Source: Lentisphaerota bacterium (GTDB lineage: Bacteria; Verrucomicrobiota; Lentisphaeria; Oligosphaerales; JAFGRS01). Taken from it: DNA of 6,372 nucleotides. Below are positions 1 to 6,372 of this stretch, in pieces. The DNA lies in contig JAAYZO010001003.1 of the NCBI GenBank assembly GCA_012514865.1, positions 1-6,372 on the forward strand, given 5' to 3'. The translations under genes were made by a program, and so were the position numbers. Every line of letters begins with the position of its first letter. Positions within the stretch are counted from its first letter, which is position 1. The notes below the pieces were generated by a model. That model was not told the DNA's origin, searched no databases, and saw only the letters and a program-made list of their open reading frames with translations.

Positions 1-749
1 GCGACCAGGCCTTCCACGGCCGCGTCCTGGAGGCCCTCCGCGCCGACCTCATGGGCCACACCGACGAGGGCTTCGTCTACCGCCTCGACTTCCGCCTGAG
101 GCCCTACGGCCGGGCCGGCACCCTGGCTGTCTCGACCCGGGCGCTGCAGCGCTACTACGCCTCGGCGGCGGCGCTCTGGGAGGTCCAGGCGCTCCTCAAG
201 GCCCGGCCCATCGCCGGCAGCCGCGCCCTCGGCGACGGCCTCCTCGCGGAACTCCGGCCCATCCTGCGCCGGCCCCGGGACGGCGCCCGCATCGCCGCCT
301 CGGTGCGGCACCTGCGCGACCGGGCCGGCCGGCACCGCGCCGAGGCCGCCGGCACCGATATCAAGAACGGCCCGGGCGGCATCCGCGATGTCGAGTTCCT
401 CGTCCAGGCCCTGCAACTGGCACACGCCCACCGCGAACCCGGCGTCCTCGCCGCCGGCACCGGCGAGGCCATCGAGGCCCTCGTCGCCGGCGGACAGCTC
501 GGCCCGGAGCACGGCCGTCGACTCCAGGACAACTACGCCTTCCTGCGCCGCGTCGAGCACTTCCTCCAGCTCCTCGACGACCGCCAGACCCACACCCTCC
601 CCGGCCGCGACGCCGACCGCGACGCCCTGGCCCGGCGCGTCCTCGGACCGCGCCACCACGGCGCCGACCTCATGGCCGCCGTCCACGAGGTCACCGGCAG
701 CACGGCCGAGCTGTTCGCCTCCGGCCTGCACGACCTCGAGAAGCCCTGA
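1..749 (+). CDS. glnE: Glutamine synthetase adenylyltransferase/deadenylylase GlnE, 3' part (5' end outside window)
   Basis: The reading frame enters the window open (first full codon at 3) and ends at TGA 747-749, giving 248 C-terminal residues. The family transfers AMP to and from a tyrosine of glutamine synthetase in response to nitrogen status and PII. Numbering from the first full codon, RLDFRLRPYG (27-36) is the conserved DxRLRPxG segment of GlnE nucleotidyltransferase domains. It is followed by WEVQALLKARPIAG, by KNGPGGIRDVEFLVQ (121-135), and by a helical YAFLRRVEHFLQLLDDRQTHTLP segment. The upstream G-x11-DxD catalytic motif would lie before the window. Full GlnE has two such domains, and by signature this one resembles the N-terminal (deadenylylating) half, although the protein ends about where a C-terminal half would. 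The ATG at 51 is internal, not the start. Family assignment is firm; which half, and whether the gene is full length, is open. Confidence 0.9.
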   Translation, partial: DQAFHGRVLEALRADLMGHTDEGFVYRLDFRLRPYGRAGTLAVSTRALQRYYASAAALWEVQALLKARPIAGSRALGDGLLAELRPILRRPRDGARIAASVRHLRDRAGRHRAEAAGTDIKNGPGGIRDVEFLVQALQLAHAHREPGVLAAGTGEAIEALVAGGQLGPEHGRRLQDNYAFLRRVEHFLQLLDDRQTHTLPGRDADRDALARRVLGPRHHGADLMAAVHEVTGSTAELFASGLHDLEKP

Positions 750-799
750 AACACGGCGCCCGGGGAGCGCCGCTCGGCTCGTGGCGCCCACTCAGAGCC

Positions 800-825
800 C
801 CGCGGACCGGCCAGTAGGTCCGCGG
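800..825 (+). terminator. Hairpin after glnE, possible terminator
   Basis: A perfect 9-bp stem (CCGCGGACC at 800-808 with GGTCCGCGG at 817-825) closes an 8-base loop, 50 bases after the glnE stop. No T-run follows, so it is not a textbook intrinsic terminator. It may act as an RNA 3'-end stabiliser or work with Rho. A shorter GC pairing (755-759 with 767-771) lies nearer the stop. Confidence 0.45.
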
Positions 826-845
826 CGCCGGAGAACCCCTGCCCG

Positions 846-899
846 CCTCTGTCCCCTCTGTCCCCTCTGTCCCTTGGGTCGCTGTCGTCCCTTGGGTCC
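846..899. repeat. 9-bp-period tandem array
   Basis: Three identical units of CCTCTGTCC (846-854, 855-863, 864-872) run on in the same 9-bp register into CTTGGGTCG (873-881), CTGTCGTCC (882-890) and CTTGGGTCC (891-899). This makes six units. GTCCCTTGGGTC recurs at exactly 18 bp (869-880 and 887-898), which shows a higher-order dimer. The array is strand-asymmetric, with pyrimidines concentrated on the + strand. It is most likely a minisatellite in non-coding DNA between the glnE hairpin and the glnA promoter. Confidence 0.8.
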
Positions 900-971
900 C
901 TTTCCGGGCGCCCTGCGGTCGGGGCCGGCGCGCCGCGCCGTGGGTACATTTGCGTGCCACACCCGCCTTAC

Positions 972-989
972 CGGCACGTTATCGTGCCG
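972..989. promoter_or_regulatory. Inverted repeat, candidate enhancer (activator) site for glnA
   Basis: CGGCACG (972-978) and CGTGCCG (983-989) form a perfect 7-bp inverted repeat around TTAT. A further CGTGCC half-site sits at 953-958, 30 bp upstream of the right arm. The centre lies about 136 bp upstream of the transcription start predicted from the sigma-54 promoter, a distance typical for enhancer-binding proteins. GCAC and GTGC half-sites are also the core of enterobacterial NtrC sites, but the spacing here is 6 rather than 7 bases, so NtrC itself is only a suggestion. It could also form an RNA or DNA hairpin unrelated to activation. Confidence 0.45.
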
Positions 990-1035
990 CCATCCGCCGC
1001 CGGCGCGGCCCGGACACGGCCGCGCCAGCACCTCT

Positions 1036-1047
1036 GCAAGCGCTTGC
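1036..1047. promoter_or_regulatory. Perfect 12-bp palindrome GCAAGCGCTTGC upstream of glnA promoter
   Basis: A fully symmetric 12-bp site centred about 75 bp upstream of the predicted glnA start, between the 972-989 inverted repeat and the sigma-54 promoter. The symmetry suits a dimeric DNA-binding protein. No specific regulator can be named from the sequence, and a 12-bp palindrome can arise by chance in GC-rich DNA. Confidence 0.35.
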
Positions 1048-1091
1048 CCCGTTGGCTCTTGCGCGTCATTCATCGGCCCTATCTGCGGCCT

Positions 1092-1106
1092 TGGCACACG
1101 GGTTGC
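1092..1106 (+). promoter_or_regulatory. Sigma-54 (RpoN) promoter of glnA
   Basis: TGGCAC (1092-1097), five bases, then TTGC (1103-1106) followed by T reproduces the -24/-12 consensus TGGCAC-N5-TTGC. The invariant GG (1093-1094) and GC (1105-1106) are separated by exactly 10 bases. The start point should be near 1117, leaving a leader of about 70 bases before glnA. Sigma-54 control of glnA is established in many bacteria and needs an ATP-dependent activator bound upstream; candidate sites are seen at 972-989 and 1036-1047. Confidence 0.75.
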
Positions 1107-1173
1107 TCAAGGGTCCAGGCAAACCACAGGGTGTCGTCCGGCCGTGGAGTCGGTCCGGTGCGGCCCTGCAAGC

Positions 1174-1178
1174 AGGAG
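1174..1178 (+). promoter_or_regulatory. Ribosome binding site deciding the glnA start
   Basis: AGGAG lies 9 bases before ATG 1188, good spacing, and selects this codon over the in-frame GTG at 1185 and over upstream in-frame starts such as 954. Those upstream starts would add 78 residues with no similarity to glutamine synthetase. Confidence 0.75.
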
Positions 1179-1187
1179 ACTCTGGTG

Positions 1188-2627
1188 ATGTTCACGACGG
1201 CGCGCGAGATTCTGGACTTCGTGAAGGCGAGGGGCGTGCAGGCGATCGACCTGCGCTTCATGGACTTCCCCGGCCTCTGGCAGCACTTCACGATCCCGAC
1301 GCACGAGCTGAGCGAGGCGGTGTTTGACGAGGGCCTCGGCTTCGACGGCAGCTCGATCCGTGGCTGGCAGGCGATCAACGAGTCGGACATGCTGGTCAAG
1401 CCGGTGCCGCAGACGGCGTTTGTCGACCCGTTCTTCGGGCACAGGACCCTGGTGCTGATCTGCAACATCTGCGACCCGATCACCGGCGAAGACTACACGC
1501 GTGACCCGCGCAACATTGCGCGCAAGGCCGAGGCGTACCTGGCGCGCACGGGGCTGGGCGACGCGGCCTACTTCGGTCCGGAGGCCGAGTTCTTTGTCTT
1601 CGACGACGTCCGTTTCGATCAGAACCAGCACTCGGGGTACTACTACCTCGACTCCGAGGAAGGCGCCTGGAACTCCGGCCGTCGCGAGGGCGTGGACGCC
1701 AGCGGCGCCTCGCACAACACCGGCTACAAGCTGCGCTACAAGGAGGGGTACTTCCCGGTGCCGCCGGCCGACAGCCAGCAGGACATGCGCAGCGAGATGA
1801 TGCTGACCCTGGAGGAGATCGGGGTGCCGATCGAGCGTCAGCACCACGAGGTGGCCACGGGCGGTCAGGCCGAGATTGACATCCGCTACGCGCCGCTGGT
1901 GGTCATGGGCGACATGATGCTGAAGTACAAGTACGTCATCAAGAACGTCGCCCGCAAGTATGGCAAGACCGCGACCTTCATGCCCAAGCCGCTCTTCGGC
2001 GACAACGGCAGCGGCATGCATGTGCACATGTCGATCTGGAAGCATGGCGAGCCGCTGTTTGCCGGCGACGGCTATGCCGGTCTGAGTGACATGGCCCTGT
2101 ACGCGGTGGGCGGCCTGCTGCGGCACGCCCCGGCCCTGCTTGCCTTCTGCAATCCGACGACCAACAGCTACAAGCGCCTGGTGCCGGGCTTCGAGGCGCC
2201 GGTGAATCTGGCCTACTCGAGCCGCAACCGCTCGGCCTCGATCCGTATCCCGATGTACTCGAGCAACCCGAAGACGAAGCGGCTCGAGTTCCGCTGCCCG
2301 GATCCGAGCTGCAACCCGTACCTGGCGATGGCGGCGATGCTGATGGCGGCCATCGACGGCATCCAGAACAAGATCCACCCCGGCGAGCCCCTCGACCGCG
2401 ATATCTACGACATGTCGCCGGAGGAACTGGCGGTGGTGCCGACCACGCCGGGCAGCCTGCGCGAAGCCCTGATGGCCCTCAAGGCCGACCACGAGTTCCT
2501 GCTCAAGGGCGACGTCTTCACCCAGGACGTCATCGACACCTGGATCCGCTACAAGATCGAGAACGAGGTCAACGCCCTGGCGCTGCGGCCGCACCCGTGG
2601 GAGTTCAAGCTGTACTACGACATCTGA
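1188..2627 (+). CDS. glnA: Glutamine synthetase type I (GSI-beta)
   Basis: Makes glutamine from glutamate, ammonia and ATP as a cytosolic dodecamer, and is the main ammonium-assimilating enzyme. The 479-residue product is near the usual 468-475. Recognisable landmarks are FDGSSIRGW (52-60), GPEAEFF with metal-ligand glutamates (130-136), the YFPVPPAD and HHEVATGGQ segments, KPLFGDNGSGMHVHMS (267-282, metal/ATP region), NSYKRLVPGFEAP with the flap glutamate E336, and NRSASIRIP. DIYDMSPEE places Tyr407 at the adenylylation position (Tyr397 in E. coli), and the GSI-beta insertion region is present, so it should be a GlnE target. The start at ATG 1188 is supported by AGGAG and by homology. It is transcribed from a sigma-54 promoter and probably forms a single-gene unit ending at the hairpin after the stop. 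Leucine and valine codons favour CTG/GTG more than in glnE, which is rich in CTC. Confidence 0.97.
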   Translation: MFTTAREILDFVKARGVQAIDLRFMDFPGLWQHFTIPTHELSEAVFDEGLGFDGSSIRGWQAINESDMLVKPVPQTAFVDPFFGHRTLVLICNICDPITGEDYTRDPRNIARKAEAYLARTGLGDAAYFGPEAEFFVFDDVRFDQNQHSGYYYLDSEEGAWNSGRREGVDASGASHNTGYKLRYKEGYFPVPPADSQQDMRSEMMLTLEEIGVPIERQHHEVATGGQAEIDIRYAPLVVMGDMMLKYKYVIKNVARKYGKTATFMPKPLFGDNGSGMHVHMSIWKHGEPLFAGDGYAGLSDMALYAVGGLLRHAPALLAFCNPTTNSYKRLVPGFEAPVNLAYSSRNRSASIRIPMYSSNPKTKRLEFRCPDPSCNPYLAMAAMLMAAIDGIQNKIHPGEPLDRDIYDMSPEELAVVPTTPGSLREALMALKADHEFLLKGDVFTQDVIDTWIRYKIENEVNALALRPHPWEFKLYYDI

Positions 2628-2639
2628 GGTCTCGTGTGT

Positions 2640-2676
2640 GCCGCCCGGCGCCGGCCCCGCCGGTCGTCCGGGCGGC
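2640..2676 (+). terminator. GC-rich hairpin after glnA, likely 3'-end structure
   Basis: GCCGCCCGG (2640-2648) pairs perfectly with CCGGGCGGC (2668-2676), and a smaller inner pairing GCCGG/CCGGT (2650-2654, 2660-2664) fills the loop. It begins 12 bases after the glnA stop. There is no T-run after it, so it could be a non-canonical or Rho-assisted terminator, or an mRNA-stabilising 3' structure. Confidence 0.5.
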
Positions 2677-2795
2677 TCGTAGGAGGCATGGCGTGGCAGC
2701 ACGGCGGCGGCCTCCGGGGCAGCGTGCCGCGCTGACGCGGCGGTGTGCGCCGCGGCCTGGTATGGAACATCGCGTCGTTGGGTTGTCGATGCCGT

Positions 2796-2829
2796 TACGG
2801 CTCGTGGACGCATTCGCGTCTGTGGACAC
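2796..2829 (-). repeat. 34-bp dispersed palindromic repeat, copy 1 (inverted relative to copies 2 and 3)
   Basis: Read on the - strand it matches copy 3 (6317-6350) at 30 of 34 positions; the core 2798-2825 has a single mismatch. The centre is GACGCATTCGCGTC, one base off a perfect GACGCGTTCGCGTC palindrome. It lies in non-coding DNA upstream of the aspS-gltA operon. Confidence 0.85.
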
Positions 2830-2904
2830 TCGCGCCCCACACCGATGGCGATCGATGTTGCGCCTTGCCATGTCCGGCGCCGGCGCGCCGGGGATCTGGC
2901 TGAA

Positions 2905-2943
2905 GGGGTGCCGGAGGCGGGCGGTGAAACCGTCCTGCACCCC
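2905..2943 (+). other. Compound stem-loop upstream of aspS promoter
   Basis: GGGGTGC (2905-2911) pairs with GCACCCC (2937-2943). Inside it, GGA (2913-2915) pairs with TCC (2933-2935), and CGGT (2922-2925) pairs with ACCG (2929-2932) around a GAA loop, leaving a one-sided six-base bulge. The nested complementarity suggests a folded RNA or a terminator for an unseen upstream transcript. It ends 36 bases before the TATAGT of the candidate aspS promoter. It resembles no RNA family I recognise. Confidence 0.35.
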
Positions 2944-2955
2944 CGCGGGCAGGGC

Positions 2956-2984
2956 TGTGCAAGCCCCGCTGCGTGGCCTATAGT
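2956..2984 (+). promoter_or_regulatory. Candidate housekeeping promoter for aspS-gltA
   Basis: TATAGT (2979-2984) is a 5/6 match to the sigma-70 -10 hexamer. It sits at the start of an AT-richer island (2979-2996) within very GC-rich DNA. TGTGCA (2956-2961), a weak 3/6 match to TTGACA, lies at the ideal 17-base spacing. A start near 2991 would give a leader of about 74 bases before ATG 3065. Confidence 0.45.
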
Positions 2985-3064
2985 ACAACCTTTAACGTCC
3001 AGGCTGTGGCGGTGCCGTGGCGAGTCCGACCACGACGACGCCGCGCCAGGCAGATCGGCGACTC

Positions 3065-4885
<1,821 letters not shown>

Positions 4886-4890
4886 GACCC

Positions 4891-6213
4891 ATGGGAACAC
4901 CCCGCAAAGCGACCCCGGTCGGCCAGGCCGAGCTGCATGTCGACGGCCGCGTCCTGAACCTCCCGGTCGTGGAAGGCACGGAGCAGGAGCGCGCCATCGA
5001 CATCGGCCGTCTGCGCGACCAGACCGGCCTGGTGACCCTCGACTACGGCTACAAGAATACCGGCGCCTGCCAGAGCGAGATCACCTACCTCGACGGCGAG
5101 AAGGGCATCCTGCGCTACCGCGGCTACCCGGTCGAGGAACTCGCCGAGAAGTCGCGCTTCGTCGAGGTCGCCTACCTCATGGTCCACGGGCATCTGCCGC
5201 GGGCGGGCGAGCAGCAGCAGTTCTCCGAGCTGCTGACGCGCCACTCGATGATCCACGAGGACATGACGCAGTTCTTCAAGAACTACCCCGAGCGGGCTCA
5301 CCCCATGGCGATCCTCTCGGCGATGGTGGTGTCGCTGTCGTCGTTCTACCCGGAGCTCTCCCAGGACCACGTCAGCGAGGAGCTGGCCCACATCGACATC
5401 ACGGCCACGCGCCTGCTCTCGAAGCTGCGCACCATCGCCGCCTTCTCGTACAAGAAGTCGATCGGCGAGCCCTACGTCTACCCGCGCCATGACCTCAAGT
5501 ACTGCGCCAATTTCCTTAATATGATGTTCTCCTCGCCGGTGCGGCCCTACGTGGTCAACCCGGTGGTCGAGAAGGCCCTGAACACCCTCCTGATCCTGCA
5601 CGCCGACCACGAACAGAACTGCTCGACCTCGACGGTCCGCCTGGTCGGCAGCGCCAAGGTGAACCTCTATGCGGCAGTGGCGGCCGGCATCTGTGCCCTC
5701 TGGGGCCCGCTGCACGGCGGCGCCAACCAGGAGGTCATCGAGATGCTCGAGGACATCCAGCGCCAGGGCGGCGACACCCGCAAGGTCATCGAACGCGCCA
5801 AGGACAAGCGCGACTCCTTCCGCCTCTACGGCTTCGGCCACCGCGTCTACAAGAACTACGACCCGCGCGCACGCATCATCAAGCAGACCTGCGTGGACGT
5901 CCTGCGCGAACTGAAGGTCAACGACCCGCTCCTGGATATCGCCATGGAACTCGAGGAGCGCGTCCAGAACGACGACTACTTCAAGGAGCGCAAGCTCTAC
6001 CCGAACGTCGACTTCTACAGCGGCATCATCTACCGCGCCATCGGCATCCCGGTCGATATGTTCACGGTGATCTTCGCCCTGGGCCGCCTGCCCGGCTGGA
6101 TCGCGCAGTGGAAGGAGTCGCAGGAGGACGCCGACTTCAAGATCCAGCGCCCGCGCCAGATCTACACCGGCCCGACCCTGCGGCACTACGTGCCGATCGA
6201 CCAGCGCGGCTGA
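4891..6213 (+). CDS. gltA: Citrate synthase (type II, GltA family)
   Basis: Condenses oxaloacetate and acetyl-CoA to citrate, the entry step of the TCA cycle, in the cytosol. The 440 residues are close to E. coli GltA (427) and align along its length. LHADHEQN (236-243) holds two active-site-region histidines, GPLHGGAN (272-279) the catalytic His275, GFGHRVYKNYDPRA (314-327) the oxaloacetate-binding His317, and PNVDFYSG (371-378) the catalytic Asp374. The N-terminal beta-rich segment (about 14-50) found in NADH-regulated hexameric Gram-negative enzymes is present. The residue matching E. coli Cys206, close to the NADH site, is Val217, so allosteric behaviour may differ. The start has a good ribosome binding site. 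It is the second gene of an aspS-gltA unit, closed by a strong hairpin right after the stop. Confidence 0.97.
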   Translation: MGTPRKATPVGQAELHVDGRVLNLPVVEGTEQERAIDIGRLRDQTGLVTLDYGYKNTGACQSEITYLDGEKGILRYRGYPVEELAEKSRFVEVAYLMVHGHLPRAGEQQQFSELLTRHSMIHEDMTQFFKNYPERAHPMAILSAMVVSLSSFYPELSQDHVSEELAHIDITATRLLSKLRTIAAFSYKKSIGEPYVYPRHDLKYCANFLNMMFSSPVRPYVVNPVVEKALNTLLILHADHEQNCSTSTVRLVGSAKVNLYAAVAAGICALWGPLHGGANQEVIEMLEDIQRQGGDTRKVIERAKDKRDSFRLYGFGHRVYKNYDPRARIIKQTCVDVLRELKVNDPLLDIAMELEERVQNDDYFKERKLYPNVDFYSGIIYRAIGIPVDMFTVIFALGRLPGWIAQWKESQEDADFKIQRPRQIYTGPTLRHYVPIDQRG

Positions 6214-6243
6214 GCACCCGCCGCGACCCGTCGCGCCGGGTGC
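6214..6243 (+). terminator. Strong hairpin immediately after gltA
   Basis: GCACCCG (6214-6220) pairs with CGGGTGC (6237-6243); after one C-C mismatch, CGCGA (6222-6226) pairs with TCGCG (6231-6235) around a CCCG loop. That is 12 base pairs in 30 bases, starting on the first base after the stop codon. No T-run follows, so it is either a non-canonical terminator or a 3'-end protecting structure. Confidence 0.6.
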
Positions 6244-6248
6244 CTCCT

Positions 6249-6260
6249 GGAGAGAGAGAG
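6249..6260. repeat. Short GA dinucleotide run
   Basis: GGAGAGAGAGAG lies between the gltA hairpin and repeat copy 2. It is a simple-sequence tract of six dinucleotide steps and could vary in length between strains. No function is implied. Confidence 0.6.
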
Positions 6261-6293
6261 CGGCCCCAGACGCGAACGCGTCCACGAGCCGCA
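6260..6293 (+). repeat. 34-bp dispersed palindromic repeat, copy 2
   Basis: It matches copy 3 at 33 of 34 positions (the difference is C at 6266 against A at 6323). Outer arms GCGGC/GCCGC flank a 14-bp perfect palindrome GACGCGAACGCGTC (apart from the AA/TT centre). It is non-coding, downstream of gltA. Confidence 0.85.
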
Positions 6294-6316
6294 ACGCCGC
6301 GTGTGCTGGGGGGCGG

Positions 6317-6350
6317 GCGGCCACAGACGCGAACGCGTCCACGAGCCGCA
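6317..6350 (+). repeat. 34-bp dispersed palindromic repeat, copy 3
   Basis: A direct repeat of copy 2 at exactly 57 bp, near the window edge. The 23-base spacer between them (6294-6316) is GC-rich and not itself repeated, so the 34-bp element is the conserved unit. More copies may follow outside the window. Confidence 0.85.
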
Positions 6351-6372
6351 GCGACTGCCGACAGCACCACGC

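Larger units (their letters stand above)
750..1187. other. glnE-glnA intergenic control region
   Basis: This 438-base stretch has no convincing gene. Open frames crossing it have repetitive, low-complexity translations and no recognisable domain. It contains, in order, a terminator-like hairpin, a 9-bp-period tandem array, an inverted repeat, a perfect palindrome, a sigma-54 promoter and the glnA ribosome binding site, each listed separately. The length and density of signals suggest that glnA is transcribed on its own from here rather than by read-through from glnE. Confidence 0.75.
2628..3064. other. glnA-aspS intergenic region
   Basis: This 437-base stretch has no supported gene. It contains a hairpin just after glnA, one copy of the 34-bp repeat, a compound stem-loop, and a candidate promoter for aspS. 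An AGGAGG at 2681-2686 precedes a GTG at 2693 that opens a frame to 2983, but the translation is arginine-rich, runs through the repeat and resembles no known family, so it is not called. No tRNA or other known RNA fold was recognised. Confidence 0.65.

Noticed and set aside
775..784. CGGCTCGTGG, matching one end of the 34-bp repeat
   Set aside because: Only 10 bases match and the palindromic centre is missing. It could be a decayed copy, but that cannot be supported.
1051..1062. Second sigma-54-like motif TTGGCTCTTGC
   Set aside because: The GG to GC spacing is far too short compared with the required 10 bases.
954..1187. In-frame N-terminal extension of glnA
   Set aside because: The 78 extra residues lack homology and would place the sigma-54 promoter inside the gene; ATG 1188 has a proper ribosome binding site.
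1107..2840. 577-codon open frame on the - strand opposite glnA
   Set aside because: It mirrors the third-position GC of glnA, has a low-complexity Arg/Val/His-rich translation with no domain, and covers a certain gene.
2874..2891. Overlapping palindromes CCGGCGCCGG and CCGGCGCGCCGG
   Set aside because: Made only of G and C in very GC-rich DNA, so expected by chance; no context supports a function.
2693..2983. Possible small gene after AGGAGG (2681-2686) starting at GTG 2693
   Set aside because: The Shine-Dalgarno is good, but the translation is Arg-rich, crosses the 34-bp repeat and resembles nothing known. Chance is the simpler explanation.
3017..3064. Alternative GTG start for aspS
   Set aside because: It would add 16 residues not expected in the family and has no Shine-Dalgarno. 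ATG 3065 fits the conserved N-terminus, although its own ribosome site is also weak.
6214..6372. Pair of spaced repeats as a CRISPR-like array
   Set aside because: There are only two copies with a 23-base spacer, an inverted third copy 3.4 kb away, and no cas genes; a dispersed intergenic repeat fits better.

Overview
The window comes from a high-GC bacterial chromosome (roughly 70% G+C by eye) and carries four protein-coding genes, all on the + strand, separated by two long intergenic regions and followed by a third, cut off by the window edge. The first gene is incomplete at its 5' end. The order is glnE (3' end only), glnA (glutamine synthetase I), aspS (aspartyl-tRNA synthetase) and gltA (citrate synthase). 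These are core metabolic genes, with no mobile element, prophage, CRISPR array or RNA gene visible. The phylum cannot be fixed from this stretch. The protein set and the dispersed intergenic repeats would fit a Planctomycetes/Verrucomicrobia/Kiritimatiellota-like bacterium, but the AspRS has an alphaproteobacterial-like signature, so this placement is a low-confidence guess.

Region 1 (1-1187): the end of glnE is followed by a 438-base intergenic region. In order it holds a 9-bp stem hairpin at 800-825 (possible terminator), a 9-bp-period tandem array at 846-899, an inverted repeat at 972-989, a perfect 12-bp palindrome at 1036-1047, an exact-spacing sigma-54 promoter at 1092-1106, and a Shine-Dalgarno sequence in front of glnA. 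GlnE-family enzymes modify GlnA on one tyrosine, and that tyrosine is present here (Tyr407). Region 1 and glnA therefore look like a compact nitrogen-control module, with transcriptional control through sigma-54 and an enhancer-binding activator plus post-translational control by adenylylation.

Region 2 (1188-2627): glnA, complete, of the GSI-beta adenylylated class. It is followed by a GC hairpin and a 437-base non-coding stretch that holds one copy of a 34-bp repeat, a compound stem-loop, and a candidate sigma-70-type promoter (TATAGT at 2979-2984).

Region 3 (3065-6213): aspS and gltA, only 5 bases apart and almost certainly co-transcribed. AspRS is the full-length bacterial type and carries the histidine associated with non-discriminating enzymes. 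A strong hairpin starts directly after the gltA stop. Two more copies of the 34-bp repeat follow, 57 bp apart and inverted relative to the copy upstream of aspS, so the aspS-gltA block is bracketed by inverted copies of one intergenic element.

The most notable observations are the sigma-54 promoter with its upstream inverted repeat, the palindromic 34-bp element, the GlnE fragment whose last domain looks like the normally N-terminal (deadenylylating) half, and the unusual aspS-gltA pairing. Nothing here amounts to a clearly new multi-gene system.
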